Source: Pseudovibrio exalbescens DSM 16456 (lineage in GTDB: Bacteria > Pseudomonadota > Alphaproteobacteria > Rhizobiales > Stappiaceae). Taken from it: a stretch of 64,000 nt of DNA. Location: assembly GCF_000422785.1 (NCBI RefSeq), contig NZ_KE383919.1, positions 124,001-188,000 of the forward strand, in the 5' to 3' direction. The position numbers and the translations under genes were made by a program. Positions within the stretch are counted from its first letter, which is position 1; each line of letters starts with the position of its first letter. This document shows, one piece after another, positions 17,533 to 26,615 of this stretch. The notes under the pieces were generated by a model. It saw only the letters and a program-made list of their open reading frames with translations. It made no database searches and was not told the DNA's origin.

Positions 17533-20500
17533 TGACCTCGCTGCTTGAAACCATCCTGAACCGACCCCGAACGGTATTGACGATGATGGTTGTGGCCATC
17601 ATCGCCGGGATCACGGCCTATGTAAACGTGCCGAAGGAAGCTGCGCCGGACATTGACGTACCGTTCTTTTACGTCTCCATCAGCCAGCAGGGCATTTCGC
17701 CGGAGGACGCCAACCGGCTGATCGTCAAGCCGATGGAGACCGAACTGCGTGGTCTGGAAGGGTTGAAAGAGCTTACAACCATCGCCGGTGAAGGCCATGT
17801 GGGCATTCTCCTTGAATTCGATATCAGCTTTGACAAGGACAAGGCCCTCGCCGACATTCGCGACAAGGTTGATCAGGCCAAGGCCAACATTCCGGACGAT
17901 GCGGATGAACCCAGCATTTTCCCGCAGAACATGGCTTTGCAGCCTGTATTGTTCATTTCCGTCTCCGGAGATGTCCCTGAACGGGCACTGTTCAAGACCG
18001 CCCGGCATCTGCAGGATGTGATTGAAGCCCTTCCTACGGTCAAGGAAGCGGACATGACCGGACACCGGGAAGAACTCCTGGAAGTGGTCATCAATACGCT
18101 TAAGATGGAATCCTACGAGATATCGCAGAGCGAACTGGTTCAGGCGTTGACGCAGAACAATCAGCTCATTCCTGCGGGGTTCATTGACGGCGGATCCGGG
18201 CGTTTCAACATCAAGGTACCCGGCTTGGTGGAAACGGCAGAAGACGTGTTCTCGCTGCCAATCAAGCAGTCCGGCGAGAGCGTTGTGACCCTTGGCGACA
18301 TCGCCACGATCAAGCGCACGTTCAAGGACGCCTCCGAGTTCACGCTTGTCAATGGCGAGCCAGCCATCACTCTGGAAGTGGTGAAGCGCATTGGCCAAAA
18401 CATCATCGAAAACAACGCGGCCGTGCGTGCAGCCGTCGAACAGGCCACGGCGGAGTTGCCGGAGTCGATCAAGATCAACATGATGCTGGATGTCTCCGAG
18501 AACATTCACAGCGTTCTTGGGTCTTTGCAGTCCTCCATCATGACGGCTGTCATGCTGGTGATGATCATCGTCGTGGCGGCATTGGGATTGAAGTCGGCCC
18601 TGTTGGTTGGGTTGGCAATCCCGACCTCGTTCATGTCCGGCTTCCTGATCCTCTACACCCTCGGCATGACCGTAAACAACATGGTGATGTTTGGCCTCGT
18701 GCTCACGGTCGGGATGCTGGTGGATGGCGCCATTGTCATGGTGGAGTATGCAGATCGCAAGGCCGCAGAGGGCATGCCGCCCAAACAGGCCTATATCCGC
18801 GCCTCCAAACTGATGTTCTGGCCCATCGTCTCTTCAACGGCGACGACGCTTGCTGCTTTTCTGCCCATGTTGCTTTGGCCGGGTGTTTCCGGCGAGTTCA
18901 TGAGCTACCTGCCCATCATGGTCATTATCGTGCTGTCGGCATCTCTGGTTACGGCCATGATATTCCTTCCGGTAACCGGCGGCGTGGTGGCACAGATATC
19001 GGCATTTCTCGGCCGCCATGCAGAATGGGTCATGACCCCGATCGTTGCGGGCGTCGCGGGGCTTGTTGTTGCTTCCCTACCCGTGCTGCAGGCGTCCTCA
19101 CCACTGTTTGCTATAGCCTGTGGACTTGGCGTAGCGCTTGCCGTGTTCATACCCGTGCTGCGGATCATGCGGCGACTGGCCAACATGTCCCGGCGCAGGG
19201 CGGAGGCACGTCGACTGGAAGAACTTGAGGCTGCGCGGGCGTTTTCCGGTGAAGGCAGCTTTGATCCGTCGCGTGTGCGTGGCATTACGGGCGTCTATGT
19301 GCGCACTCTGAAAAAGCTGGCGGGCAATATGGTTGGCTCTGTCCTGACCATTGTTGCCATGTTCGGGATTTGCTTTCTCATCCTGTCTCAGTTCATGACG
19401 AACAACAACGGCGTACAGTTCTTTGTTGACGAAGAAGCGGAACTGGCCAGCGTGTTCATTTCCGGTCGCGGTAACATGTCTGCCCGAGAGTCCCTCGAAT
19501 TGGTCGAGGAGGTCAACGACATCGTCCTGCGCATTCCCGGCATTGAAAATGTCATCGCGCGCGCGTTCCCAAGTGGCGGGAGCGGCAGTGTGGGCGGCAG
19601 CGACATACCGGTCGATCTGATCGGGCGTCTGGATCTGGAGTTGACCGATTTCTGCTGCCGGCGCAAGGCGATCGACATCTTCGAAGACATTCGTACCCAG
19701 ACAAGCTCGCTCGCGGGCATTCGCGTTGAAACCCGAAAGAAGGAGGATGGCCCCCCCACCGGCAAGGACATCCGCCTTCAGGTCACCTCCAACGACTACG
19801 ACGATGTTGTAGCGTCTGTGGCTCGCGTTCGCGCTCACATGGACAACATGGAAGGCTTGCTGGACCAGGAGGATGGGCGCCCACTACCCGGAATTGAATG
19901 GTCTCTGGATATCGACCGCGAGAAGGCCGCGCGGTATCGCGCTGATATTTCCTCGGTCGGCGCCATGGTTCAGTTGGTCACCAACGGCGTGATGATCGGG
20001 CAGTACCGCCCCGCCGACTCTGAAGATGAAGTGGACATTCGCGTTCGATTGCCCGAGGACGAACGGACACTGGACCGTTTTGATGGCCTGCGGCTGCAAA
20101 CCGATTTGGGAATGGTGCCCCTAGCCAATTTCGTGGAGCGTTCACCTCAGCAGAAGGTCTCGAGCATCACTCGGCGTGACGGCCTTTATGCCATGGACGT
20201 CAAGGCCAACGTGGATCTCGCCGAGGGCTACAACGTGGCGGCCAAGGTAGATGAGCTGCAATCCTGGCTTGATGAACAGAAGTGGCCATCAGGTGTGGCC
20301 CTGAAGTTCCGGGGCGCGGACGAAGAGCAGAAAGAGTCTTCGGCGTTTTTGATGAAGGCCATGGTGGGCTCCTTGTTCCTGATGTTCCTGATCCTCGTAA
20401 CCCAGTACAACAGCTTTTATCAGAGCATCCTCACGCTCTCGACCGTTGTGCTGTCCATCTTCGGGGTGTTGCTGGGGATGCTGATCACCGGGCAAAAATT

Positions 20501-21014
20501 CTCGATCATCATGACCGGCACGGGCGTGGTCGCCCTCGCAGGTATCGTGGTAAACAATGCCATTGTGTTGATCGATACATACAACCGTCTGCGCGGGGAT
20601 GGAGAACCACCCATTGATGCCATGCTGCAAACGGCAGCACAGCGGCTGCGTCCGGTGCTGTTGACCACCATCACGACCATTGCCGGGCTCATACCCATGG
20701 CAACTCAGGTGAACTTCGACTTCGTCAATCAGGTCATCTCTTACGGGGGGCCGATTGCCGTGTGGTGGATTCAGCTTTCAACGGCAATCATCTTCGGGCT
20801 TGGCTTCTCAACGTTGCTAACGCTGGTTCTGATCCCGGTCATGCTGGCGCTGCCAACCGTATGGGGGGCATTTTTCGCCAAGCTCATCAACCGGTTCTCT
20901 GGCGGTGGCTCCGATGATGCTGGCACATCTGACGTGGATGAGCAAAGCATGAAGCCGCGCCACGAGCGTCAAAAGCCCGGCGAAAAGGAAGCCGTGCCGG
21001 TGGCCGCCGAATAA
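17532..21014 (+). CDS. RND efflux permease, enlarged (1160 aa)
   Basis: This RND-superfamily permease partners the preceding adaptor. At 1160 residues it is about 110 longer than AcrB. Most of the extra length lies between the sixth and seventh usual helices. It includes two further hydrophobic stretches (about 500-518 and 524-546), followed by a charged Arg/Glu-rich cytoplasmic-looking segment (547-572). The TM4 motif reads GMLVDGAIVMVEY, keeping Asp398 but with Gly399 where AcrB has its second Asp. The TM10 motif reads GIVVNNAIVLID, with Asn instead of the AcrB Lys. The proton pathway therefore follows the alternative pattern of RND proteins lacking the DD-K set. The C-terminal tail is polar and charged. 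A terminator follows at 21049. Confidence 0.94.
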   Translation: MTSLLETILNRPRTVLTMMVVAIIAGITAYVNVPKEAAPDIDVPFFYVSISQQGISPEDANRLIVKPMETELRGLEGLKELTTIAGEGHVGILLEFDISFDKDKALADIRDKVDQAKANIPDDADEPSIFPQNMALQPVLFISVSGDVPERALFKTARHLQDVIEALPTVKEADMTGHREELLEVVINTLKMESYEISQSELVQALTQNNQLIPAGFIDGGSGRFNIKVPGLVETAEDVFSLPIKQSGESVVTLGDIATIKRTFKDASEFTLVNGEPAITLEVVKRIGQNIIENNAAVRAAVEQATAELPESIKINMMLDVSENIHSVLGSLQSSIMTAVMLVMIIVVAALGLKSALLVGLAIPTSFMSGFLILYTLGMTVNNMVMFGLVLTVGMLVDGAIVMVEYADRKAAEGMPPKQAYIRASKLMFWPIVSSTATTLAAFLPMLLWPGVSGEFMSYLPIMVIIVLSASLVTAMIFLPVTGGVVAQISAFLGRHAEWVMTPIVAGVAGLVVASLPVLQASSPLFAIACGLGVALAVFIPVLRIMRRLANMSRRRAEARRLEELEAARAFSGEGSFDPSRVRGITGVYVRTLKKLAGNMVGSVLTIVAMFGICFLILSQFMTNNNGVQFFVDEEAELASVFISGRGNMSARESLELVEEVNDIVLRIPGIENVIARAFPSGGSGSVGGSDIPVDLIGRLDLELTDFCCRRKAIDIFEDIRTQTSSLAGIRVETRKKEDGPPTGKDIRLQVTSNDYDDVVASVARVRAHMDNMEGLLDQEDGRPLPGIEWSLDIDREKAARYRADISSVGAMVQLVTNGVMIGQYRPADSEDEVDIRVRLPEDERTLDRFDGLRLQTDLGMVPLANFVERSPQQKVSSITRRDGLYAMDVKANVDLAEGYNVAAKVDELQSWLDEQKWPSGVALKFRGADEEQKESSAFLMKAMVGSLFLMFLILVTQYNSFYQSILTLSTVVLSIFGVLLGMLITGQKFSIIMTGTGVVALAGIVVNNAIVLIDTYNRLRGDGEPPIDAMLQTAAQRLRPVLLTTITTIAGLIPMATQVNFDFVNQVISYGGPIAVWWIQLSTAIIFGLGFSTLLTLVLIPVMLALPTVWGAFFAKLINRFSGGGSDDAGTSDVDEQSMKPRHERQKPGEKEAVPVAAE

Positions 21015-21048
21015 CTGGCCGCCTTCGCAGCCAGAGCAAGACGCGAAT

Positions 21049-21076
21049 AGCCCGGCGCACTTGAGCCGGGCTTTTT
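21049..21076 (+). terminator. Rho-independent terminator of the PadR-RND operon
   Basis: AGCCCGG (21049-21055) pairs with CCGGGCT (21066-21072), followed by TTTTT, 35 bp past the permease stop. Confidence 0.9.
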
Positions 21077-21260
21077 CGTGTGGTTGGAGGCCAGCGCACT
21101 GACGGCCTTCTCGAACTCGATCATCAAAATATGGCCGCGACCCATTCGATCACGACCATATTCTTTAAAGGTCTTTCCAAGTACGCGCGCATGAAGATGC
21201 GAAATGACCCAGTCATCGTACTTGAGACGCTTTAGTCATCTCAGTGTATGAAAATACTCA

Positions 21261-21836
21261 TTACTTTGTGCTTTCGTCGTTTGACACGACGCGATCCAAG
21301 ATCCAATCGAGCCCGCGCAAGAAATCGTCGATGATCAGTGGGTTGTCGTTGTTCGCTGTCGCAGAAAGAACAAACCCATGCGTGTAATCGATAAGCAAGT
21401 GCAGCAACACATCGCCTTTATCCCCATCGTTGAGGATCTTGGTGTTTTGGCTGAGTGATTCCGTTATCCGGTACAGGCTTGGCCCCATTATTGACGTGTC
21501 ATTCAAGACGGCTCGCAAGAGGTGTGCGTTTCGCAAGGCACAGGTGCAATAACGGACTAATATCAACCGCGCTCGTTCAGTTGCAGTCCGGCCGCCAATC
21601 TCTCCAAGCGCGTCTCTGAACGCGGCTTCAACAAGATCAGCCAAGAGTTCCGACTTACTACCCGAATGGTATGTGACGGCCATTGGTGTCACGCCGAGCT
21701 GGTCTGCAAGGGCTCGAAACGAAAGTGCATTCACCCCGTGTTGCTGCACAATGGGCAAGGCGGCGGCAATGATGCTTTGCTTTGTTAGCTTGGAATCGGA
21801 TTTACGCGGACGTCCTGCGCCTTGCTCCTTCGTCAT
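21261..21836 (-). CDS. TetR/AcrR-family regulator
   Basis: This 191-residue regulator has a TetR N-terminal helix-turn-helix (about 18-65: KQSIIAAALPIVQQHGVNAL, then FRALADQLGVTPMAVTYH). A ligand-binding helical domain follows, with the usual lack of sequence conservation. The leading segment (GRPRKSDSK) is a basic arm typical of the family. The start overlaps the stop of the upstream reductase gene by 4 bp (ATGA), so both are made from one transcript. It probably represses its own operon through the large palindrome at 22381. The ligand is unknown. Confidence 0.92.
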   Translation of the reverse strand: MTKEQGAGRPRKSDSKLTKQSIIAAALPIVQQHGVNALSFRALADQLGVTPMAVTYHSGSKSELLADLVEAAFRDALGEIGGRTATERARLILVRYCTCALRNAHLLRAVLNDTSIMGPSLYRITESLSQNTKILNDGDKGDVLLHLLIDYTHGFVLSATANNDNPLIIDDFLRGLDWILDRVVSNDESTK

Positions 21837-22372
21837 GGGGCTTTGACCTTGTAGACAAGGTCGACTAACCCCGAGGGAAATTTCTCTATCGAAACCATCT
21901 CAAGGTCCGTATCGCCTCTCGATTCATCGAAAATGCGAATGCCCTCACCTATCAGGACCGGAACAATCGAGATCTTCATATCAGCAATCAGCTTTGCTTT
22001 CATGAAGGATTTGATGACCGCGCCGCCGTCAACGTAGACACGCTGGATGCCGCGCTCATCGAAGGCCTTCATCAGTGCCTTAGGCTTGAGCGCAGTGATC
22101 TCCACTTTGTCACGCAGGTTTTCAGGGATGTCCTCAGATGTCATCGATCGGCTGAGGACGACGACCGGTTTTCTATAGGGCCATTCGCCGAAACCAAGCA
22201 CCGTTCGGAAGGAGCCAGAGCCCATAACGATGACATCTACGCTTTGCTGAAAGGCCTCAAATCCATGATCTTCACCCGTCGTCGACTGTTTCTCCAACCA
22301 ATCGAGGGTGTGGTCCGGTCTCGCAACAAATCCGTCGAGGCTCATTGCCATCATGATGTGTCCTGTGGGCAT
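21833..22372 (-). CDS. Dihydrofolate reductase-family (RibD C-terminal-like) reductase
   Basis: The 179-residue protein has a DHFR/RibD-C fold: MMAMSLDGFVARPDHTLDWL at the N-terminus, VIVMGSGSFRTVLGF in the nucleotide-binding region, VVVLSRSM, and YVDGGAVIKSFMKAKL (the GG motif binding NADPH) near 120-135. Members include riboflavin-pathway reductases and many uncharacterised YyaP/YwjB-type proteins, so the substrate is unknown. The ATG at 22372 is preceded by GGAG 7 bases upstream, and that GGAG lies at the edge of the 41-bp palindrome. First gene of a two-gene operon with the TetR regulator, suggesting an inducible detoxification or redox function. Confidence 0.9.
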   Translation of the reverse strand: MPTGHIMMAMSLDGFVARPDHTLDWLEKQSTTGEDHGFEAFQQSVDVIVMGSGSFRTVLGFGEWPYRKPVVVLSRSMTSEDIPENLRDKVEITALKPKALMKAFDERGIQRVYVDGGAVIKSFMKAKLIADMKISIVPVLIGEGIRIFDESRGDTDLEMVSIEKFPSGLVDLVYKVKAP

Positions 22373-22380
22373 GCTTTTCT

Positions 22381-22421
22381 CCAATCCTTTATATTATACA
22401 CTGTATAATACAAAGGATTGG
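22381..22421. promoter_or_regulatory. 41-bp near-perfect palindrome at the promoter and 5' leader of the reductase-TetR operon
   Basis: Of 20 opposing base pairs around the central base 22401, 19 are complementary. Only 22391/22411 mismatch. The arms are CCAATCCTTT and AAAGGATTGG outside, and TATTATACA and TGTATAATA inside. On the minus strand the core contains TATAAT-like -10 sequences, and the end runs into the GGAG ribosome site 9 bases from the reductase ATG. It is the obvious candidate operator for the TetR protein. If transcribed, it would fold into a hairpin next to the ribosome site. It could also be a remnant of a small palindromic element. Confidence 0.7.
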
Positions 22422-22531
22422 AAGTCGGCAACTGCAATGGCTCAGATACCCCTAGCGGCACCCAAAAAATTTCTCTCGGGATTTTCGCGCTTGGACACCA
22501 GTAGAAAATCAAGGTGTTCTCTTTCAAAAAC

Positions 22532-22565
22532 AAAGCCCTGCCGCGGCTTGCGTGACAGGGCTTTT
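22532..22565 (-). terminator. Rho-independent terminator of pssA
   Basis: AAGCCCTG (about 22533-22540) pairs with CAGGGCTT (about 22556-22563), with an internal GC-rich loop. On the minus strand it is followed by GTTTTTG, about 90 bp past the pssA stop. A T-run on the plus strand too (CTTTTCG) makes it possibly two-way. Confidence 0.75.
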
Positions 22566-22652
22566 CGTTATCGTGTCTACCGCATGGAATGCATCACGCA
22601 CTCGCACCGGGCTTTTTCATGCCTTCATCGAAGATCAGGATTTGGGCTCCGT

Positions 22653-23483
22653 TCAGACTTCCTGATCGGCTTCAGATTCTTGTTCATCCGCTTTCAAGTG
22701 CTTGCGATAGGAGCGATAGGCGAATGGAATGGACATCAGATAACTGACCGTGAAAAAGGTCATGGTCTCGAATGGGAAACTAACAAGCAACGCAACCAGC
22801 GCCACGAACACCACAAATAGCGGCAGGACCCATTCTCGGCTGATCCGGTTCCCGACCTGCTTGCCGGAAAAGGTCGGGATCTGACTGACCATCAAACATC
22901 CGACAAGCAACGTGTAAAGGCCAATGGGCATTGCCAACTCTTCCCAATGCGGCACCCCAAGTCGCTCGACATAAAGCGGCAGCAACACCGTCAAAGCGCC
23001 GGCAGGCGCAGGAACGCCAGTGAAGAACTTGCTTGCCCATTTGGGTTTGTCTTCATCCAGTGCCACATTGAAGCGCGCCAACCTCAGTGCACCGCAGATC
23101 GCAAAGATCATGGCGGCTATCCACCCCAGAGAAGACGCCTCTTCCAGCATCCAGGCATACAGGATGATCGCCGGCGCCACACCGAAATTGACAAAATCCG
23201 CCAATGAATCCAGTTCGGCTCCGAACCGGGACGTGCCCTTCAACAACCGAGCCACGCGCCCATCCAGACCATCCAACACGGCAGCCAGAATGATCAGCCC
23301 CATTGCGAATTCCCAGCGGGCTTCGAAGGCCATGCGAATGGCTGTCAACCCGGCGCACAAGGCAAGCAACGTCACCACGTTGGGCAGGATCACCCGTACC
23401 GGGACCTTCTTGAACCGTTGGGATCTGGGTTTCTTGTTCTTGACTGATCCGCCCGGATCATAAGGGGTAAATGGAGCCGTCAC
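22653..23483 (-). CDS. pssA: CDP-diacylglycerol-serine O-phosphatidyltransferase
   Basis: PssA makes phosphatidylserine from CDP-diacylglycerol and serine. The 276-residue protein is an integral membrane CDP-alcohol phosphatidyltransferase. The family motif DG-x2-AR-x8-G-x3-D-x3-D is seen as LDGLDGRVARLLKGTSRFG followed by AELDSLADFVNFG (about 88-120). Seven or eight hydrophobic segments follow. The N-terminus is basic (KNKKPRSQRFKK), as in rhizobial type enzymes. It starts 13 bp after psd, so phosphatidylserine synthesis and decarboxylation to phosphatidylethanolamine are made together. Confidence 0.96.
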   Translation of the reverse strand: MTAPFTPYDPGGSVKNKKPRSQRFKKVPVRVILPNVVTLLALCAGLTAIRMAFEARWEFAMGLIILAAVLDGLDGRVARLLKGTSRFGAELDSLADFVNFGVAPAIILYAWMLEEASSLGWIAAMIFAICGALRLARFNVALDEDKPKWASKFFTGVPAPAGALTVLLPLYVERLGVPHWEELAMPIGLYTLLVGCLMVSQIPTFSGKQVGNRISREWVLPLFVVFVALVALLVSFPFETMTFFTVSYLMSIPFAYRSYRKHLKADEQESEADQEV

Positions 23484-23496
23484 CCTGTCGTACCTC

Positions 23497-24198
23497 TTAG
23501 GAGTATCTTGTCACCAGATCGTTGTCTCCGGTGCTCTTGAGATCCGCAATTACGCTTTCGCCAGCAATCATGGTCTGGCCCAGTGCAACCTGAGGCTTGG
23601 TCCCTTCCGGCATGTACACGTCCAGCCGGGATCCAAACCGGATCAGCCCAAACCGATCACCTGCGGAGATGGTCTCGCCTTCCTTGACAAAGCACACGAT
23701 GCGGCGGGCCACAAGTCCAGCAATCTGCACCACGCCAATGCGGGTCTCGTCGTTTTCAATAATCAGGCCATTGCGCTCATTGTCTTCACTGGCCTTGTCC
23801 AACTCGGCGTTCAAGAACTTACCTGCCTTGTAAGCCACACGCGTGACACGCCCTGTCATCGGCGCGCGGTTCACGTGGCAGTTGAACACGTTCATGAAGA
23901 TGCAAACGCGCATGAGAGGCTTGTCGCCCATGTCCAGCTCACGCGGTGGCACAGCCGGGCCGATAAGGCATACAGTGCCGTCTGCGGGAGACACGATCAA
24001 CCCATCACGAACCGGCGTGACACGCGGCGGATCACGGAAGAAATATACGACCCACGCCGTCAGGATAAGCCCAATCCAGAACAGCACCGACCAGAACCAT
24101 CCAAGGATGATTGTCGCAACTGCTGCAATGGCGATAAATGGATACCCTTCCCGATGGATAGGCACGAAAGTCTTCGAAATCGTGTCTGAAAGCGACAT
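23497..24198 (-). CDS. psd: Phosphatidylserine decarboxylase, short form
   Basis: Psd converts phosphatidylserine to phosphatidylethanolamine with a self-made pyruvoyl cofactor. The 233-residue protein is the short alphaproteobacterial form. Two N-terminal hydrophobic segments (21-54) anchor it. [11 protein letters not shown] and [13 protein letters not shown] are family motifs. The self-cleavage site Gly189-Ser190 lies in [13 protein letters not shown], giving beta and alpha chains. It is directly upstream of pssA (13 bp). Confidence 0.96.
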   Translation of the reverse strand: MSLSDTISKTFVPIHREGYPFIAIAAVATIILGWFWSVLFWIGLILTAWVVYFFRDPPRVTPVRDGLIVSPADGTVCLIGPAVPPRELDMGDKPLMRVCIFMNVFNCHVNRAPMTGRVTRVAYKAGKFLNAELDKASEDNERNGLIIENDETRIGVVQIAGLVARRIVCFVKEGETISAGDRFGLIRFGSRLDVYMPEGTKPQVALGQTMIAGESVIADLKSTGDNDLVTRYS

Positions 24199-24296
24199 AG
24201 CTCACCCCTTGCTCATGGTCCGTCCGTGGCCCCTGCTTCGCGTGCGGGCCCGACAGGCCACAGCACATGGCTTATCGGGTCATAGAGTGTCTTGCT

Positions 24297-26234
24297 TCAC
24301 CCTTCAACTGGAAGTGACCCGATTGCCATATCTTCTGCGCTTTTTCCCTTGGGAATGAACCCCTCATTTTCCTGACGCATAGCCTCAAGGCGGGCTTCTG
24401 CTTCATCCACCTCGCGTTGCCGTGCCCACATGGAGGCGTAAAGACCGTCATTGGCCAGAAGTTCTGCATGGGTTCCCTGCTCAACGGCAACGCCATCCTT
24501 GAGGACCAGAATCCGGTCGGCATTGACCACGGTCGACAATCGGTGCGCAATGACCAGTGTTGTACGGTTCTTGGATACCATGTCCAACGCAGACTGGATC
24601 TCCTGCTCGGTGTGGGTATCCAGAGCGGATGTCGCTTCGTCAAGCACCAGAATGGGCGGTGCTTTCAAAATGGTACGGGCGATCGCAACGCGCTGTTTTT
24701 CGCCCCCGGACAATTTGAGGCCCCGTTCGCCGACCTGACTGTCATAGCCATCGGGCAGCGAACGAATGAAGCCATCAATCTGTGCCAGCCGTGCCGCTTC
24801 GCTCACTTCCTCGTCCGTTGCATCCGGCCGACCATAGCGAATATTGTAGGCGATAGTGTCGTTGAACAACACGGTGTCCTGCGGAACCATGCCGATCTTG
24901 TGACGCAAGGAGCTCTGTGTCACGTCCTGAACATTGACACCGTCGATTGTAATTTCGCCGCTGGTAACGTCATAAAACCGGTAGAGAAGCCGCGAGATCG
25001 TGCTCTTGCCGGCGCCAGACGGCCCCACGATGGCCACTGTCTTGCCTGCAGGAACTTCGAAACTCACTCCTTTCAAGACGCTGCGGGCCTGATCGTAGTG
25101 AAAATGCACATCATCAAACCGTATCTTGCCCTCGGAAATCTCGATGGGATGCGCGCCGGGCTTGTCCTGGATTTCCGGTTCGACGTTCAATACCCCGAAC
25201 ATGGCTTCCAGATCGGCAATTCCCTGGCGAATTTCGCGGTAGATAAAGCCGATGAAGTTCAAAGGTACAGCCAACTGCATCAGTAGCGCGTTGATCATCA
25301 CGAAGTCGCCAAGCGTTTGGGTACCAGCTTGAATGGCGCGCGCGGACATGACCATGCACACGGCCATTCCGGTCCCCAGAATGAGGGCCTGACCAAAGCT
25401 CAGCCATGCCAGCGATGTCCACGTTTTTACCGCGGCATCCTCATAGCCGCGCATGGCGGTATCAAAGCGGCTACGCTCCATGTTCTCGTTGCCAAAATAC
25501 TTGACCGTCTCGAAATTGAGCAGGCTGTCTACGGATTTCGTATTGGCGTCCGTATCCGCGGCGTTCATGTCCCGGCGAATCTGAATGCGCTTGTTGGATG
25601 CCTTCACCGTGTAAATGACATAGGCCACAACGGTCAGAGCGACAGCGACCACATACCAGAAACCGAACTGGAACCAGATAACGGCTGCCATGAAGGCAAA
25701 TTCCACCACCGTCGGCACGCCGCTCAAAATCGTAAAACGAACAATGCCTTCAATGCCTTTCACACCGCGGTCAATGATGCGGGTCAGCCCGCCGGTCCGC
25801 CGACTGAGGTGGTACCGGAGAGACAATGCGTGCAGATGCTGGAACGTCAGATTGGCCAGCTCACGCACAGCATGAAGGCCCACGCTGGAAAAGATTGCAT
25901 CGCGGTATTGGTTGAATCCGATGGCTAGAACACGGGCAGCCTGATACGCGATAACCAACATCACGGGGGCAACCAGCGCCTGCGGCAACCACTCCGGCAA
26001 GGCCTCCGGTTCGTTCAAGGCATCTGTCGCCCAGCCAAAGAAATAGGGAGACAGGACGGTCACGACCTTGGCAATGATCAATGCGATCATGGCCAGTACT
26101 ACCTTGGATTTCAGATCGGGCCGGTCGGAGGGCCACATGTGCGGCCACAATGACTTGAGCGTCTTAAAAAGCCCGCTGTCGTCCGCATCAAGTTCGGTCT
26201 TGGTCTGCTGTTTATTCCGGGTCGCGGCTGTCAT
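24297..26234 (-). CDS. ABC exporter with fused membrane and ATPase domains, Atm1/ABCB7-like
   Basis: This half-transporter of 645 residues has a soluble N-terminus, six transmembrane helices (about 40-330) and an ATPase domain with Walker A GPSGAGKSTISRLLYRF, signature LSGGEKQRVAIARTIL and Walker B PILVLDEATSALD. The membrane segment keeps the Atm1 pattern HALSLRYHLSRRTGGLTRII and NFETVKYFGNE. Relatives export glutathione-linked sulfur or metal compounds. The ATG at 26234 was preferred; the longer frame from 26273 has no ribosome site. It is 98 bp upstream of psd on the same strand and may be co-transcribed. The C-terminus is extended and acidic. Lipid or multidrug export cannot be excluded. 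Confidence 0.92.
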   Translation of the reverse strand: MTAATRNKQQTKTELDADDSGLFKTLKSLWPHMWPSDRPDLKSKVVLAMIALIIAKVVTVLSPYFFGWATDALNEPEALPEWLPQALVAPVMLVIAYQAARVLAIGFNQYRDAIFSSVGLHAVRELANLTFQHLHALSLRYHLSRRTGGLTRIIDRGVKGIEGIVRFTILSGVPTVVEFAFMAAVIWFQFGFWYVVAVALTVVAYVIYTVKASNKRIQIRRDMNAADTDANTKSVDSLLNFETVKYFGNENMERSRFDTAMRGYEDAAVKTWTSLAWLSFGQALILGTGMAVCMVMSARAIQAGTQTLGDFVMINALLMQLAVPLNFIGFIYREIRQGIADLEAMFGVLNVEPEIQDKPGAHPIEISEGKIRFDDVHFHYDQARSVLKGVSFEVPAGKTVAIVGPSGAGKSTISRLLYRFYDVTSGEITIDGVNVQDVTQSSLRHKIGMVPQDTVLFNDTIAYNIRYGRPDATDEEVSEAARLAQIDGFIRSLPDGYDSQVGERGLKLSGGEKQRVAIARTILKAPPILVLDEATSALDTHTEQEIQSALDMVSKNRTTLVIAHRLSTVVNADRILVLKDGVAVEQGTHAELLANDGLYASMWARQREVDEAEARLEAMRQENEGFIPKGKSAEDMAIGSLPVEG

Positions 26235-26566
26235 GCGCTTGCCTTTTCTTCTTTCAAAACCACCGGAGATCATGGCAAATCGGGGTGATCACCCGGCGTA
26301 CCGCGCGGCGCGGCCCTTATAGCGCACGAAACCGGCCTTCATCCAGCAGGATGTTAACCGGCCCTGCGCTGTTCAACTCGAATGCCGTTCTCAAAGCAAG
26401 AGTGCCACCAGGTCCCTTGTTATGCGGCGATCCAGCCGCAAGCACTGGAAAATGGGCGAAGCGACCATCTGGAGTTTGGCTCGTGCGCGCGAAAATTTAA
26501 CAATATTGGTGTTTTTATATTGGGGCTCGCCTAGCGCGTTTCCAGTGCGAAGGCAAGGCCCCATGC
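26235..26566. other. Gene-free gap upstream of the Atm1-like exporter
   Basis: No gene with a plausible composition is present. An AT-rich patch (about 26495-26522, AATTTAACAATATTGG) could hold the exporter promoter. The right edge is the LysM-gene terminator. Confidence 0.45.
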
Positions 26567-26597
26567 AAAAAGCGCCGCACCCAGGGCGCAGCGCTTT
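26567..26597 (-). terminator. Rho-independent terminator of the LysM protein gene
   Basis: AAAGCGC (26569-26575) pairs with GCGCTTT (26591-26597), extended by GC pairs with one mismatch. On the minus strand TTTTTG follows. It lies about 20 bp past the stop at 26616. Confidence 0.8.
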
Positions 26598-26615
26598 CAC
26601 TTAAGGTATGATGGA

